A DNA stretch of 36,517 bases from NCBI GenBank assembly GCA_014382295.1, contig JACNJZ010000032.1:1-36517 (forward strand), in the 5' to 3' direction. Both the position numbers and the translations under genes were made by a program. Each line of letters begins with the position of its first letter. Within the stretch, counting starts at the first letter, position 1. Shown here piece by piece: positions 7,848-15,897 of the stretch. The notes under the pieces are model-generated. The model was not told the DNA's origin and made no database searches. It saw only the letters and a program-made list of their open reading frames with translations. The DNA is from Candidatus Desulfobia pelagia. Its GTDB lineage: Bacteria; Desulfobacterota; Desulfobulbia; Desulfobulbales; SURF-16.

Positions 7848-9005
7848 TCACAGTATCACAAGATTATCCCTGTGGATCACCTCGTCACTGTCCTTATACC
7901 CAATAACACTTTCAATCTTGGAAGTATGTACTCCCTGGATGCGGGTAATTTCTACAGAATCATAATTCACGAGACCAGCGGCAATGACGCGTCCATCGCC
8001 ATCCAGACAGTGGACAGGATCACCGACTCCAAACCTTCCCCGAACCTCAGTTATGCCCGAGGGCAACAAACTTTTCCCTTTCGTTGTAAGGGCCTGGCAG
8101 GCGCCATTATCGAGAACAAGAAACCCCTTGGGCCTCAAAGTATAAGCTATCCAATGTTTTCTGTTCTGTAATTTTTCCTGATTAGGAAGGAAAAAAGTCC
8201 CAACGGGCTCACCAGCAAAAAGCCTCCGGAGAATTCCGGGCTCGCGGCCAGGACCAATAAAAGAACAGCCGCCCCGGGCAGACACCATTTTTGCGGCCAG
8301 AATCTTACTGCGCATCCCCCCCGTTCCCAGGCTCGAGCCACAGAGATTGCCCGCCATTTTTTCAACGGTGTCATCAACATTGACAATGGTGTTCACAAGA
8401 CTTGCTGCGGGATCATTACAGGGATTGCCGGTATACAGGCCGTCTACATCAGTCAGGCAGATCAGCATATCAGCATCAATGAGATTGGTTACCATGGCGC
8501 CAAGTGTATCATTATCTCCAAAACGCAGCTCTTTTACAGATACCGTATCGTTTTCGTTAATGATTGGCAGAATCCCCCATTCAAAGAGGGTGAACATGGT
8601 GTTTCGAATATTCAGATATCGATCACGGTGGGAAAGGTCATCATGGGTAAGAAGCACCTGGGCGACTTTCTGGCCACGCTGCTCGAATACATCTTCATAG
8701 GATCCCATGAGGCTGGACTGACCGACTGCTGCTGCGGCCTGTTTTTCCCTCAAGGTTAATGACGGTGAAGTGAGTTCCAGTTTTTTTCGACCAGCTGCAA
8801 CCGCTCCGGAGCTGACCAGAATAACCTCGCGGCCGCTTTTACTCAAAAAAGTCAACTCTTCAGCCAGATTATCAAGAACCGTAAAATTAAGTCCCTTGCT
8901 GGTGGTTAAGACGGCACTGCCAACTTTAACAACCACACGCCGAACCATTTCAAGATATTCCTGCCTGAGTACCAGTCCTTTTTCTTTAGCAATCTGAAAG
9001 GCCAT
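7848..9005 (-). CDS. proB: Glutamate 5-kinase ProB with PUA domain
   Basis: At 385 residues this is the long form. The amino-acid kinase domain runs to about residue 270: VVVKVGSAVLTTSKGLN, then VSSGAVAAGRKKL, and PIINENDTVSVKELRFGDND. A PUA domain follows at about 290-370 (GACQALTTKGKSLLPSGITEV). It phosphorylates glutamate for proline synthesis and is typically inhibited by proline. The ATG at 9005 has GAGAG upstream. It lies 23 bases after obgE and before proA. Confidence 0.95.
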   Translation of the reverse strand: MAFQIAKEKGLVLRQEYLEMVRRVVVKVGSAVLTTSKGLNFTVLDNLAEELTFLSKSGREVILVSSGAVAAGRKKLELTSPSLTLREKQAAAAVGQSSLMGSYEDVFEQRGQKVAQVLLTHDDLSHRDRYLNIRNTMFTLFEWGILPIINENDTVSVKELRFGDNDTLGAMVTNLIDADMLICLTDVDGLYTGNPCNDPAASLVNTIVNVDDTVEKMAGNLCGSSLGTGGMRSKILAAKMVSARGGCSFIGPGREPGILRRLFAGEPVGTFFLPNQEKLQNRKHWIAYTLRPKGFLVLDNGACQALTTKGKSLLPSGITEVRGRFGVGDPVHCLDGDGRVIAAGLVNYDSVEITRIQGVHTSKIESVIGYKDSDEVIHRDNLVIL

Positions 9006-9028
9006 TTTTTCTCTCTCAGTAAACTGAT

Positions 9029-10090
9029 CTATAATGGTTCTTCTGTATCCAAGCTCTTAGAATATTCTTCGGGAATCACATCTTTTTCCTCAATCATTTC
9101 TTCAAGAATAGATTCCATTTTGTCTTTCAAATCATCCAGCCCCTGTCCCGTAAGTGCAGAAACAGGCAGAGGATCAATCCCTTCACTGCGAAACTTCTCT
9201 ATAAGAGTATCGAGTTCCGCTTGCGAGGAAAAAACATCAATTTTATTTAACAGAACGATTCTCGGCCGTGAAACCAGCTCTTCTTTATAGCGTTCCAGCT
9301 CTTTCTCGAGAATATGATACTGCTCCAGGGGATCTTCTTCAAGTCCTGATCCGTCAATAACATGAATCAGAATCCTGGTCCGTTCGATATGACGCAAAAA
9401 TTTATGCCCTAACCCAAGACCTTCATGGGCTCCTTCAATAAGACCGGGAATATCGGCTATGATACATTGATCAAAAGAATCGAATTGCAGGACACCAAGT
9501 TGCGGTTCCAGAGTAGTAAAAGGATAGGCCGCCACTTTAGGATTCGCAGCAGAAAGTTTGGAGAGCAGAGTTGATTTTCCGGCATTGGGGAGGCCGACAA
9601 GACCGACATCCGCCAGGAGCTTAAGTTCTATCTTCAGCCAAAGTTCTTCACCTGGCTTGCCCTTTCCGGCTATTCGGGGAGCGCGATGCCTGGAAGTGGC
9701 ATAATGGACATTTCCACCACCACCTTGACCTCCCCGGGCAGCGATGAAGCTGTCATCCTCGTGAAGGAGGTCGGCAAGTACTTCCCCGGTTTCCGCATCT
9801 TTAATAATAGAACCAACGGGAACATGGAGAACAAAGTCTTCACCCTTCTTGCCGTGTTTCTTTTTCCCCAGACCATGGGAACCATTCTTGGCAATAAAGT
9901 GAGACCGATAACGAAAGTCCATAAGGGAGTGAAGACGCTTGGAAACACGGATGATGACCGAACCACCGCGACCTCCGTCGCCGCCGTCCGGCCCTCCTTT
10001 GGGAACAAATTTTTCACGCAGAAAGCTGACACAGCCTTTTCCACCGTCGCCAGCTTTTACAAAAAACTTGGCTTCATCAATAAAAGCCAT
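9029..10090 (-). CDS. obgE: GTPase ObgE/CgtA
   Basis: The protein has 353 residues. The glycine-rich Obg fold (about 1-158) begins FIDEAKFFVKAGDGGKGCVSFLREK. The G domain follows with G1 GLPNAGKST, G3 DIPG and G4 NKID, and the switch region YPFTTLEPQLGVL. Obg GTPases act in late 50S ribosome assembly and stress control. It has a short acidic tail (PEEYSKSLDTEEPL). It lies downstream of rplU and rpmA, the standard arrangement in bacteria. Confidence 0.97.
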   Translation of the reverse strand: MAFIDEAKFFVKAGDGGKGCVSFLREKFVPKGGPDGGDGGRGGSVIIRVSKRLHSLMDFRYRSHFIAKNGSHGLGKKKHGKKGEDFVLHVPVGSIIKDAETGEVLADLLHEDDSFIAARGGQGGGGNVHYATSRHRAPRIAGKGKPGEELWLKIELKLLADVGLVGLPNAGKSTLLSKLSAANPKVAAYPFTTLEPQLGVLQFDSFDQCIIADIPGLIEGAHEGLGLGHKFLRHIERTRILIHVIDGSGLEEDPLEQYHILEKELERYKEELVSRPRIVLLNKIDVFSSQAELDTLIEKFRSEGIDPLPVSALTGQGLDDLKDKMESILEEMIEEKDVIPEEYSKSLDTEEPL

Positions 10091-10139
10091 TGTATGCTCG
10101 TAATGAGTTATTAGAAGTTCGTATTTGAGAACGAACTAC

Positions 10140-10409
10140 TTATGCATTGACTGCATCGACAGGATAAACACTCACCCTTTTTTTCTTCTGGCCAAAGTCC
10201 TCATATGTAACTACACCATCCACCTTTGCAAAGAGGGTATAGTCACGCCCCAGACCAACATTGCTGCCAGGGTGAATTTTTGTGCCAAGCTGACGAACGA
10301 GGATATTGCCGGCCCGAACTACCTGGCCGCCAAATCTTTTTACACCCCGTCGCTGGGAATTACTGTCTCTACCGTTCTTTGAACTACCGCCTGCTTTCTT
10401 ATGTGCCAT
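10140..10409 (-). CDS. rpmA: Ribosomal protein bL27
   Basis: At 89 residues, [20 protein letters not shown] is the classic bL27 N-terminus. The short extension seen in Firmicutes, which a protease removes, is absent. It reaches the peptidyl transferase centre of the 50S subunit. It lies 18 bases after rplU and about 50 before obgE. Confidence 0.98.
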   Translation of the reverse strand: MAHKKAGGSSKNGRDSNSQRRGVKRFGGQVVRAGNILVRQLGTKIHPGSNVGLGRDYTLFAKVDGVVTYEDFGQKKKRVSVYPVDAVNA

Positions 10410-10427
10410 GATACAAACCTATTTAAG

Positions 10428-10739
10428 TTACGCTGAGATCTCTTTAATTTCCAAAGCAGTAAACTGCTGACGATGGCCCTGTTTGAGCCTGTAGCCTTTG
10501 CGTCGTTTTTTCTTAAAAACGACGATTTTCTTCTCTTTACCCTGCTCAACAATCTGTGCTGTTACTTTCGCACTGTCGACAACAGGCTGGCCGATTTTTA
10601 CATTTTCCCCATCAGCAACCAGAAGAACATCATCTATCTCAACAGTGTCCCCTATATCTCCGGCAAGTTTTTCAACACGAAGTCTGTCTCCGGCTGCCAC
10701 CTGGTATTGCTTACCACCGGTACGGATTATTGCGTACAT
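10428..10739 (-). CDS. rplU: Ribosomal protein bL21
   Basis: bL21 has 103 residues when started at the ATG at 10739, the same length as E. coli L21. The ORF track extends to a TTG at 10751, but that extension contains the GGAGG ribosome-binding site seven bases before the ATG. Typical blocks are MYAIIRTGGKQYQVAAGD, VLLVADGENVKIGQP, and the basic KKRRKGYRLKQGHRQQFT. It is first in the rplU-rpmA-obgE-proB-proA-nadD series. Confidence 0.97.
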   Translation of the reverse strand: MYAIIRTGGKQYQVAAGDRLRVEKLAGDIGDTVEIDDVLLVADGENVKIGQPVVDSAKVTAQIVEQGKEKKIVVFKKKRRKGYRLKQGHRQQFTALEIKEISA

Positions 10740-10796
10740 ATTTTCCTCCAAAACCTTTATACGAGAATGTCTATAATTTGCAAACTGAAACAGTGA

Positions 10797-10824
10797 TAAA
10801 TACCACGGGAAAATAATTTGTCAA
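10797..10824 (-). promoter_or_regulatory. Sigma-70-type promoter for rplU operon
   Basis: On the minus strand a perfect TTGACA (10819-10824) is followed by a 16-base gap and TATTTA (10797-10802). TTTATC, with an 18-base gap, is an alternative -10. The TTGACA lies inside TTGTCTTGACAA, a small inverted repeat that may be incidental. It sits 58 bases before the rplU ATG, in the 209-base gap after rng. Confidence 0.65.
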
Positions 10825-10948
10825 GACAAACCACCATTACTTTTGGTGAAGAATATAAATTCTGCTTGTATCTATTTATTCGGAAACCTCAAACCTCTTT
10901 ATACTGACCGTATACACTCCGGTTTCAAGGTCCCTTTATAAAACAGCC

Positions 10949-12475
10949 TTAATCTTCCCAGGTAATATCATATCTTTCCATGTGAAGATCCCGGCATGGA
11001 ATAATGGTAATACTTTTCCCAAATTCATCCTCAAGGTTGTTAATAGTTACAGCCTCTTCCTTGAGCATCATGTCTGCCACCTTGGGATGAACCTTTACAG
11101 TTACCTTGTTACCATGAACACCTGAGGCATTACGCACAATCTTTCTAAAAATCTCATAGCAGAGTGTAGGACTCGACTTCAGCATGCCCTCACCATTACA
11201 ATAACAGCATGGTTCACACATTATCCGGGTGAGATCTTCCCGACTGCGCTTTCTGGTTATCTGAACAAGACCAAACTCGGAGACCTTCAAGATATTTATC
11301 CTGCTTTTATCCTTCTTCACTGCTTCAGTAAGCGCCCTGAACACCTCTTCACGGTGCTCCTCGCTTTCCATGTCAATAAAATCGACTATAATAATTCCGC
11401 CGATATTCCGCAGACGGAGCTGATAGGCAATTTCCTTTACAGCCTCCATATTTGTCTTGAATATGGTTTCTTCAAGATCATTTTTCCCTACATAACGTCC
11501 GGTATTGACATCAACAACAGTAAGAGCCTCGGTGGCCTCAATAATGATATATCCGCCGCACCGCAACCATATTTTTTTATCAAGGGCCCTGTTGATTTCA
11601 ACCTCTACACCATACACATCAAAAATAGGCTTCGAATCCTTATAATGGTGGACCTTACCGCTTAGATGGGGCACAAAAGTTTCAAGGAAACGCAGAACAC
11701 GCTCATATGTTTTCCTGTCATCGACAACAACCCTGTCGACATCAGGAGAGAACACATCACGAACCACACGCAGGATTATGTCAAGATCTTCATAAACCAG
11801 ATCACGACAGGACGCTTTTGCGGCCAGATCCTGGATTTCACTCCAGAGATGGAGAAGAAATTCCATATCAGCTTCAAGATCCTCACGGGTAGCACTTTCC
11901 GCCACGGTCCTGACGATAAATCCCGTGCCGGCAGGACGAAGATTCTCAATTTCGTTGCGTAATTGCTGACGTATTTCATCTTCCTCAATTTTTCGTGAAA
12001 TCCCGATATGATCTGTCATCGGCATAAACACTAAATTACGGCATGGAAGAGTAATATGGCTTGTCAACCTTGCCCCTTTGGTGCCAATAGGTTCTTTACA
12101 TATCTGAACGAGCAGATCCTGGCCCTCGGTAAGAAGATCTTCGATATTCTTACCTGGGATTCTGCCAATAAAACCGTTTGTGGAGTCATTATGGTCACAA
12201 CAGGGCTTGTTATCGCATGAATAGAATCTCTGCTCAAATTCATCGCTCAGAATGTGAATATCATCCACATACAGGAACCCTGTTCTTTCGAGACCAATAT
12301 CAACAAAAGCGGCCTGCATGCCCGGAAGTACCCGAACAACTTTTCCCTTATAAATATTACCGACAAGTCCCTTTTCCATGGGCCTTTCAAGGAAAAACTC
12401 GACAAGATTGCCGTGTTCAACCAAAGCAATACGAATTTCAAATGATGTTGCGTTTATAACTAAATCAGTAGCCAT
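10949..12475 (-). CDS. rng: Ribonuclease G/E family
   Basis: This is a single RNase G-like unit of 508 residues, without the long C-terminal scaffold of RNase E. An S1-like region (GNIYKGKVVRVLPGMQAAFVDIGLERTGFLYVDD) precedes the catalytic DNase I-like part, with VVDVNTGRYVGKNDLEETIFKTNMEA and IIIVDFIDM carrying the metal-binding aspartates. The zinc-link region is CEPCCYCNGEG. It matures 16S rRNA and turns over mRNA. No clear Shine-Dalgarno precedes the ATG at 12475 (TATATATA only), so expression may be low or coupled to the upstream radical SAM gene. Confidence 0.93.
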   Translation of the reverse strand: MATDLVINATSFEIRIALVEHGNLVEFFLERPMEKGLVGNIYKGKVVRVLPGMQAAFVDIGLERTGFLYVDDIHILSDEFEQRFYSCDNKPCCDHNDSTNGFIGRIPGKNIEDLLTEGQDLLVQICKEPIGTKGARLTSHITLPCRNLVFMPMTDHIGISRKIEEDEIRQQLRNEIENLRPAGTGFIVRTVAESATREDLEADMEFLLHLWSEIQDLAAKASCRDLVYEDLDIILRVVRDVFSPDVDRVVVDDRKTYERVLRFLETFVPHLSGKVHHYKDSKPIFDVYGVEVEINRALDKKIWLRCGGYIIIEATEALTVVDVNTGRYVGKNDLEETIFKTNMEAVKEIAYQLRLRNIGGIIIVDFIDMESEEHREEVFRALTEAVKKDKSRINILKVSEFGLVQITRKRSREDLTRIMCEPCCYCNGEGMLKSSPTLCYEIFRKIVRNASGVHGNKVTVKVHPKVADMMLKEEAVTINNLEDEFGKSITIIPCRDLHMERYDITWED

Positions 12476-12543
12476 TATATATATGAGTTTTGAAAGCTGG
12501 AATTGCAGATCACAGCTATACGTTTTAGGTTTTGAATTGTGAG

Positions 12544-15063
12544 TCAGGAAGCGTCAACTGAATTTTCAAGTGGCAGGCTTTCGATTTTGATAATACGGGT
12601 TTGCAGCACCTGTTCTTTAGACAAACTGAAAACAGCGGTAAGAATCTCCAGAGGTTTAAGACTGACCTTTCCTGCTTCACTTATCATTACAAGTCGAATT
12701 CGCCCGTCAGGCTCAAGACCAATAAAAGAAACCTCTTTCCTGGCATCTATCTTTCTCATCTTATTTTTTCGGAGTACTGAAACAACACAGGATTCTCCAG
12801 CCATAAAACCATCCAGCACTTGCAAGTCAACTTCACCCTGGATATCAACAAGATAAATGTTTTCGGTCCTTTGCGGCATAAAAATTTTGTCACACTGTAG
12901 TACATTTGTCACAGAAAGACCAGCAGGGAGTTGCCTGTTCATCTCAATCATCCCGCTTTCAACCTCGGAGAGAGGAGAATACAGATCCACAAAAAGAAAC
13001 TCCGCCAGACTTTCTGTGCCGAGGGGTAATGCCGGACTGAATGAAACCTTCGGTGACGGATTGTAACCCTGGGAAAAATGAAGCGGCAATCCTGCCCGGC
13101 GAAACGCACGGAAAAACACCTGAATCAACTCCAGATGACCGAGGAAACGTGCACGGTTCAGGCGATTATACTCCAGCCGATAATAATAGTGAGAAGCCGG
13201 GACGACTGTTTCTTCTGAAAGTGATTCCGTTTTGAAATGCTCCCATTCAGCATCCTGAAAAACAACAGGCTTGATTTTTTTAAAATCACACAGCCCGCAT
13301 TTCTGGCAGCCATGATACCTGCAATCCGGAGTGTATTTTTCATCCAGACCCTTTTCGTATTCCTTAACGAAAAAGTCGGAATCAACGCCGGCATCAAGAT
13401 GCGCCCATGGTAATGGTTCACTGAACTCCCTGCGTCGCAGATAATGAGCCAGGTCAACACCTGTTTTTTCAGCAGCCTGCTTCCATGTATCGATCCGAAA
13501 ATGCTCGCTCCAGCCATCCAGCCGGGCACCCATCTTCCAGGCAGCAATAATCAGTTGCGACAATTTCCGATCACCGCGGGACATCACTCCTTCAAGAAAA
13601 CTCATCCGGGGATCGGACCAGCGAAGCTGAAGCTGCTTGCTGCCCAGTTTTGATTTCAGAAAATCGATGCGCTCAAATCCTTCTTCAATACTGAGCTGCG
13701 GTTCCCACTGAAAAGGGGTATGGGGTTTGGGAACAAAGGTGCCGGCGCTCACTGTAATTCGACGCCCGCCTCCAGGTAAAACATGCAGCGCCCGCCTGGC
13801 CAGTTCAGGGATGGCTTCAATATCCTCCCAGGTTTCAGTCGGTAAGCCAAACATGAAATAAAATTTGATCAGTTTCCAGCCAAGCTCAAAAGCAGAACGG
13901 CAGGTATCAAGGAGATCCTCTTCGGTTATCCCTTTATTGATAACTCTGCGCAACCTCTCTGTTCCAGCTTCAGGCGCAACTGTAAATCCTGTTTTCCGCA
14001 CCCTTTTAATCTGATTCATAATGTCAGAGGTCAAAGTCCCAACCCGCATTGAAGGCATGGACACAGAAACGCGCTCACGGGAAAACATATCCATCAGGTC
14101 CTTCAACAACGGCCCCATACAGGAATAATCTCCCGTACTTAATGACAACAGGGCCAGTTCCTCAAAACCTGTCTCATCAATACCTTTTTTGGCGCTCTCA
14201 AGAATAGTCTGCGGACTTTTTTCCCTTACCGGGCGATAAATGATACCAGCCTGACAGAAACGGCAGCCCCGGGTGCAGCCCCGCGCCACTTCAATCCCCA
14301 TCCTGTCATGGACTATTTTATTCAGGGGAACAAGGGGAGAATGAGACAATACACTATCCAGATCTGGAAGCACTCTCCGTCGAACAGAAGGCGATGCACC
14401 GTGCAGCGATTCTACTCCGGCAAAATCGCCATCAGGGGTATACAACGGATTATATAATTGCGGAACATACACACCTTCCACAGAAGCAAGAGAGCGCACA
14501 GTCTCGTTTCGAGACAGTTTCTTGTTTTTTGCCTCAATGAGACAATCCGCCAATTCAAGAAGAGCTTCTTCACCGTCTCCAAGCAGAATGGCATCAAAAA
14601 ATTCAGCAACCGGCTCCGGATGAAAAGCGCATGGTCCTCCGCCTATAACAAGAGGGGCGTTTTCATCCCTTTTAGTTGCATAAAAGGCGATCCCGGCGCG
14701 ATCGAGAATAGTGAGAATATTTGTATAACAGAGCTCATAGGGAAGAGTAATGCCGAGGATATCGAAATCGATTATGGAATGCCTGGATTCCAGCGAAAAA
14801 AGAGGGACCTTCTCCGAGCGAAGGAGTTCTTCCATATCTACATCAGGAGCATAAACCCGTTCAGCAAGAAGATCCTGACGTTCATTTACCAGATGATAGA
14901 GAATCTGCAGCCCTTGGTGGGACATTCCGATTTCATAGAGGTCAGGAAAAGCAAGAGCTATCCGGAGCTTGACGGAATCCCATTCCTTAATGATAATATT
15001 GAATTCATTACCGCTATATCTGCTCGGCCTGCGAACAAGCGGCAACAACTGATCAGGGGTCAC
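12544..15063 (-). CDS. TIGR03960-type radical SAM protein fused to DUF2344
   Basis: The protein has 839 residues. An N-terminal cobalamin-binding-like region of about 240 residues is followed by a radical SAM core with EVARGCTRGCRFCQAG (Cys263, 267, 270; a CX3CX2C cluster site). A cysteine-rich linker, YHGCQKCGLCDFKK, leads to the C-terminal DUF2344 domain (YRLEYNRLNRARFLGHLEL, then FSQGYNPSPKVSFSPALPLG). This fusion is the TIGR03960/TIGR03936 family, of unknown reaction, repeatedly found next to rng and rplU-rpmA in anaerobes. The start is GTG at 15063, overlapping the lipoprotein stop as GTGA. A role in rRNA or ribosomal-protein modification is inference from context only. Confidence 0.88.
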   Translation of the reverse strand: MTPDQLLPLVRRPSRYSGNEFNIIIKEWDSVKLRIALAFPDLYEIGMSHQGLQILYHLVNERQDLLAERVYAPDVDMEELLRSEKVPLFSLESRHSIIDFDILGITLPYELCYTNILTILDRAGIAFYATKRDENAPLVIGGGPCAFHPEPVAEFFDAILLGDGEEALLELADCLIEAKNKKLSRNETVRSLASVEGVYVPQLYNPLYTPDGDFAGVESLHGASPSVRRRVLPDLDSVLSHSPLVPLNKIVHDRMGIEVARGCTRGCRFCQAGIIYRPVREKSPQTILESAKKGIDETGFEELALLSLSTGDYSCMGPLLKDLMDMFSRERVSVSMPSMRVGTLTSDIMNQIKRVRKTGFTVAPEAGTERLRRVINKGITEEDLLDTCRSAFELGWKLIKFYFMFGLPTETWEDIEAIPELARRALHVLPGGGRRITVSAGTFVPKPHTPFQWEPQLSIEEGFERIDFLKSKLGSKQLQLRWSDPRMSFLEGVMSRGDRKLSQLIIAAWKMGARLDGWSEHFRIDTWKQAAEKTGVDLAHYLRRREFSEPLPWAHLDAGVDSDFFVKEYEKGLDEKYTPDCRYHGCQKCGLCDFKKIKPVVFQDAEWEHFKTESLSEETVVPASHYYYRLEYNRLNRARFLGHLELIQVFFRAFRRAGLPLHFSQGYNPSPKVSFSPALPLGTESLAEFLFVDLYSPLSEVESGMIEMNRQLPAGLSVTNVLQCDKIFMPQRTENIYLVDIQGEVDLQVLDGFMAGESCVVSVLRKNKMRKIDARKEVSFIGLEPDGRIRLVMISEAGKVSLKPLEILTAVFSLSKEQVLQTRIIKIESLPLENSVDAS

Positions 15064-15869
15064 TGAACACCCATCCTCTCAAAACCGGCAGGTATTGCAT
15101 AATGAAAGTCCTGTGGGGTGAAAACGGGTTCAGGAAGCCAGTCGCTCATCTTAATCGTGAGAGTGCTGCCGTGAATAAGCGAACGTACAGTAATTTCTCC
15201 AGGCGTTGGACAGGAACCGGGCTGATAAGCACCATAAGAGATATCCAGGATCTTTTCCTGCTGTTCATTAACAATGATATGCCTCATCAACACGCCCTGT
15301 GCGGCATCGAAAAGAACCAGGCTCGTTGCACCACGACCATAATCAAGTTCAAACCAGTAGCCCTCGCCTTCCTCGTCCCTGCGTACATCAGTTATTGTCA
15401 TCTTTCCGGGGTAGAGACGACCGATAATCCAGTAAAACCCGTACTCAGGCAAAAAGCCTTCCGGTGCGTATTTAGTAAAGGTTACTCCGCTCACATCACC
15501 TTCGTATCCTTTTTTTTCAGGAATCGCGACATACCGGAATGTATCGCCATTGGTGGCAAGAATTACCAATGGCATTCCAAAAGGGTTCACACCGACAAAT
15601 TTCAGGAAGGAAGGAGACATTGCCTGCAGATACCCGTTGATGGTACCGCTGTCCCAGATAGACTTAAAAGAGACAACTGCCCTGGCATCCAGGCAGCAAT
15701 GGCATTCACTCTGCTTTGTAACCATCTGCTTGAAAAGTTCCGTAACACTCACAGACTCCGGTTGTGTTACCGGAACCGAGGACGGCAGCGATGAACAGCC
15801 GTTTAGGAGAAGGCAAAAGGCAAAGGGCAAAAGGCAAAAGGATGCAAAGAAGAATTTGACACCTTTCAT
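15060..15869 (-). CDS. LolB-like (DUF4292-like) lipoprotein
   Basis: The 269-residue protein begins with the lipoprotein signal MKGVKFFFASFCLLPFAFCL and lipobox LLNGC, so it should be lipidated and placed in the envelope. The body is beta-rich (VSFKSIWDSGTINGYLQA, FVGVNPFGMPLVILATNGD), resembling the LolA/LolB superfamily; I cannot confirm the family without a profile search. The signal-peptide core is encoded by a 7-base tandem repeat (15812-15841). It starts 28 bases after the TPR lipoprotein stop and overlaps the radical SAM start by four bases, so the three genes are co-transcribed. Confidence 0.7.
   Translation of the reverse strand: MKGVKFFFASFCLLPFAFCLLLNGCSSLPSSVPVTQPESVSVTELFKQMVTKQSECHCCLDARAVVSFKSIWDSGTINGYLQAMSPSFLKFVGVNPFGMPLVILATNGDTFRYVAIPEKKGYEGDVSGVTFTKYAPEGFLPEYGFYWIIGRLYPGKMTITDVRRDEEGEGYWFELDYGRGATSLVLFDAAQGVLMRHIIVNEQQEKILDISYGAYQPGSCPTPGEITVRSLIHGSTLTIKMSDWLPEPVFTPQDFHYAIPAGFERMGVQ
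15812..15841. repeat. Heptameric tandem repeat (GGCAAAA)4 inside signal-peptide codons
   Basis: GGCAAAA, GGCAAAG, GGCAAAA and GGCAAAA run in tandem with a trailing GG. On the minus strand they encode FCLLPFAFCL, the hydrophobic core of the lipoprotein signal peptide. Because 7 is not a multiple of 3, unit gain or loss would shift the reading frame. Confidence 0.88.
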
Positions 15870-15897
15870 TTATACTCTTTCTCCAACGTGCTTCATT

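Noticed and set aside
14458-15066. Plus-strand ORF of 202 residues
   Set aside because: It is a shadow of the radical SAM gene, whose motifs settle the strand.
15102-15794. Plus-strand ORF of 230 residues
   Set aside because: It is antisense to the LolB-like lipoprotein and has no recognisable motif or ribosome-binding site.
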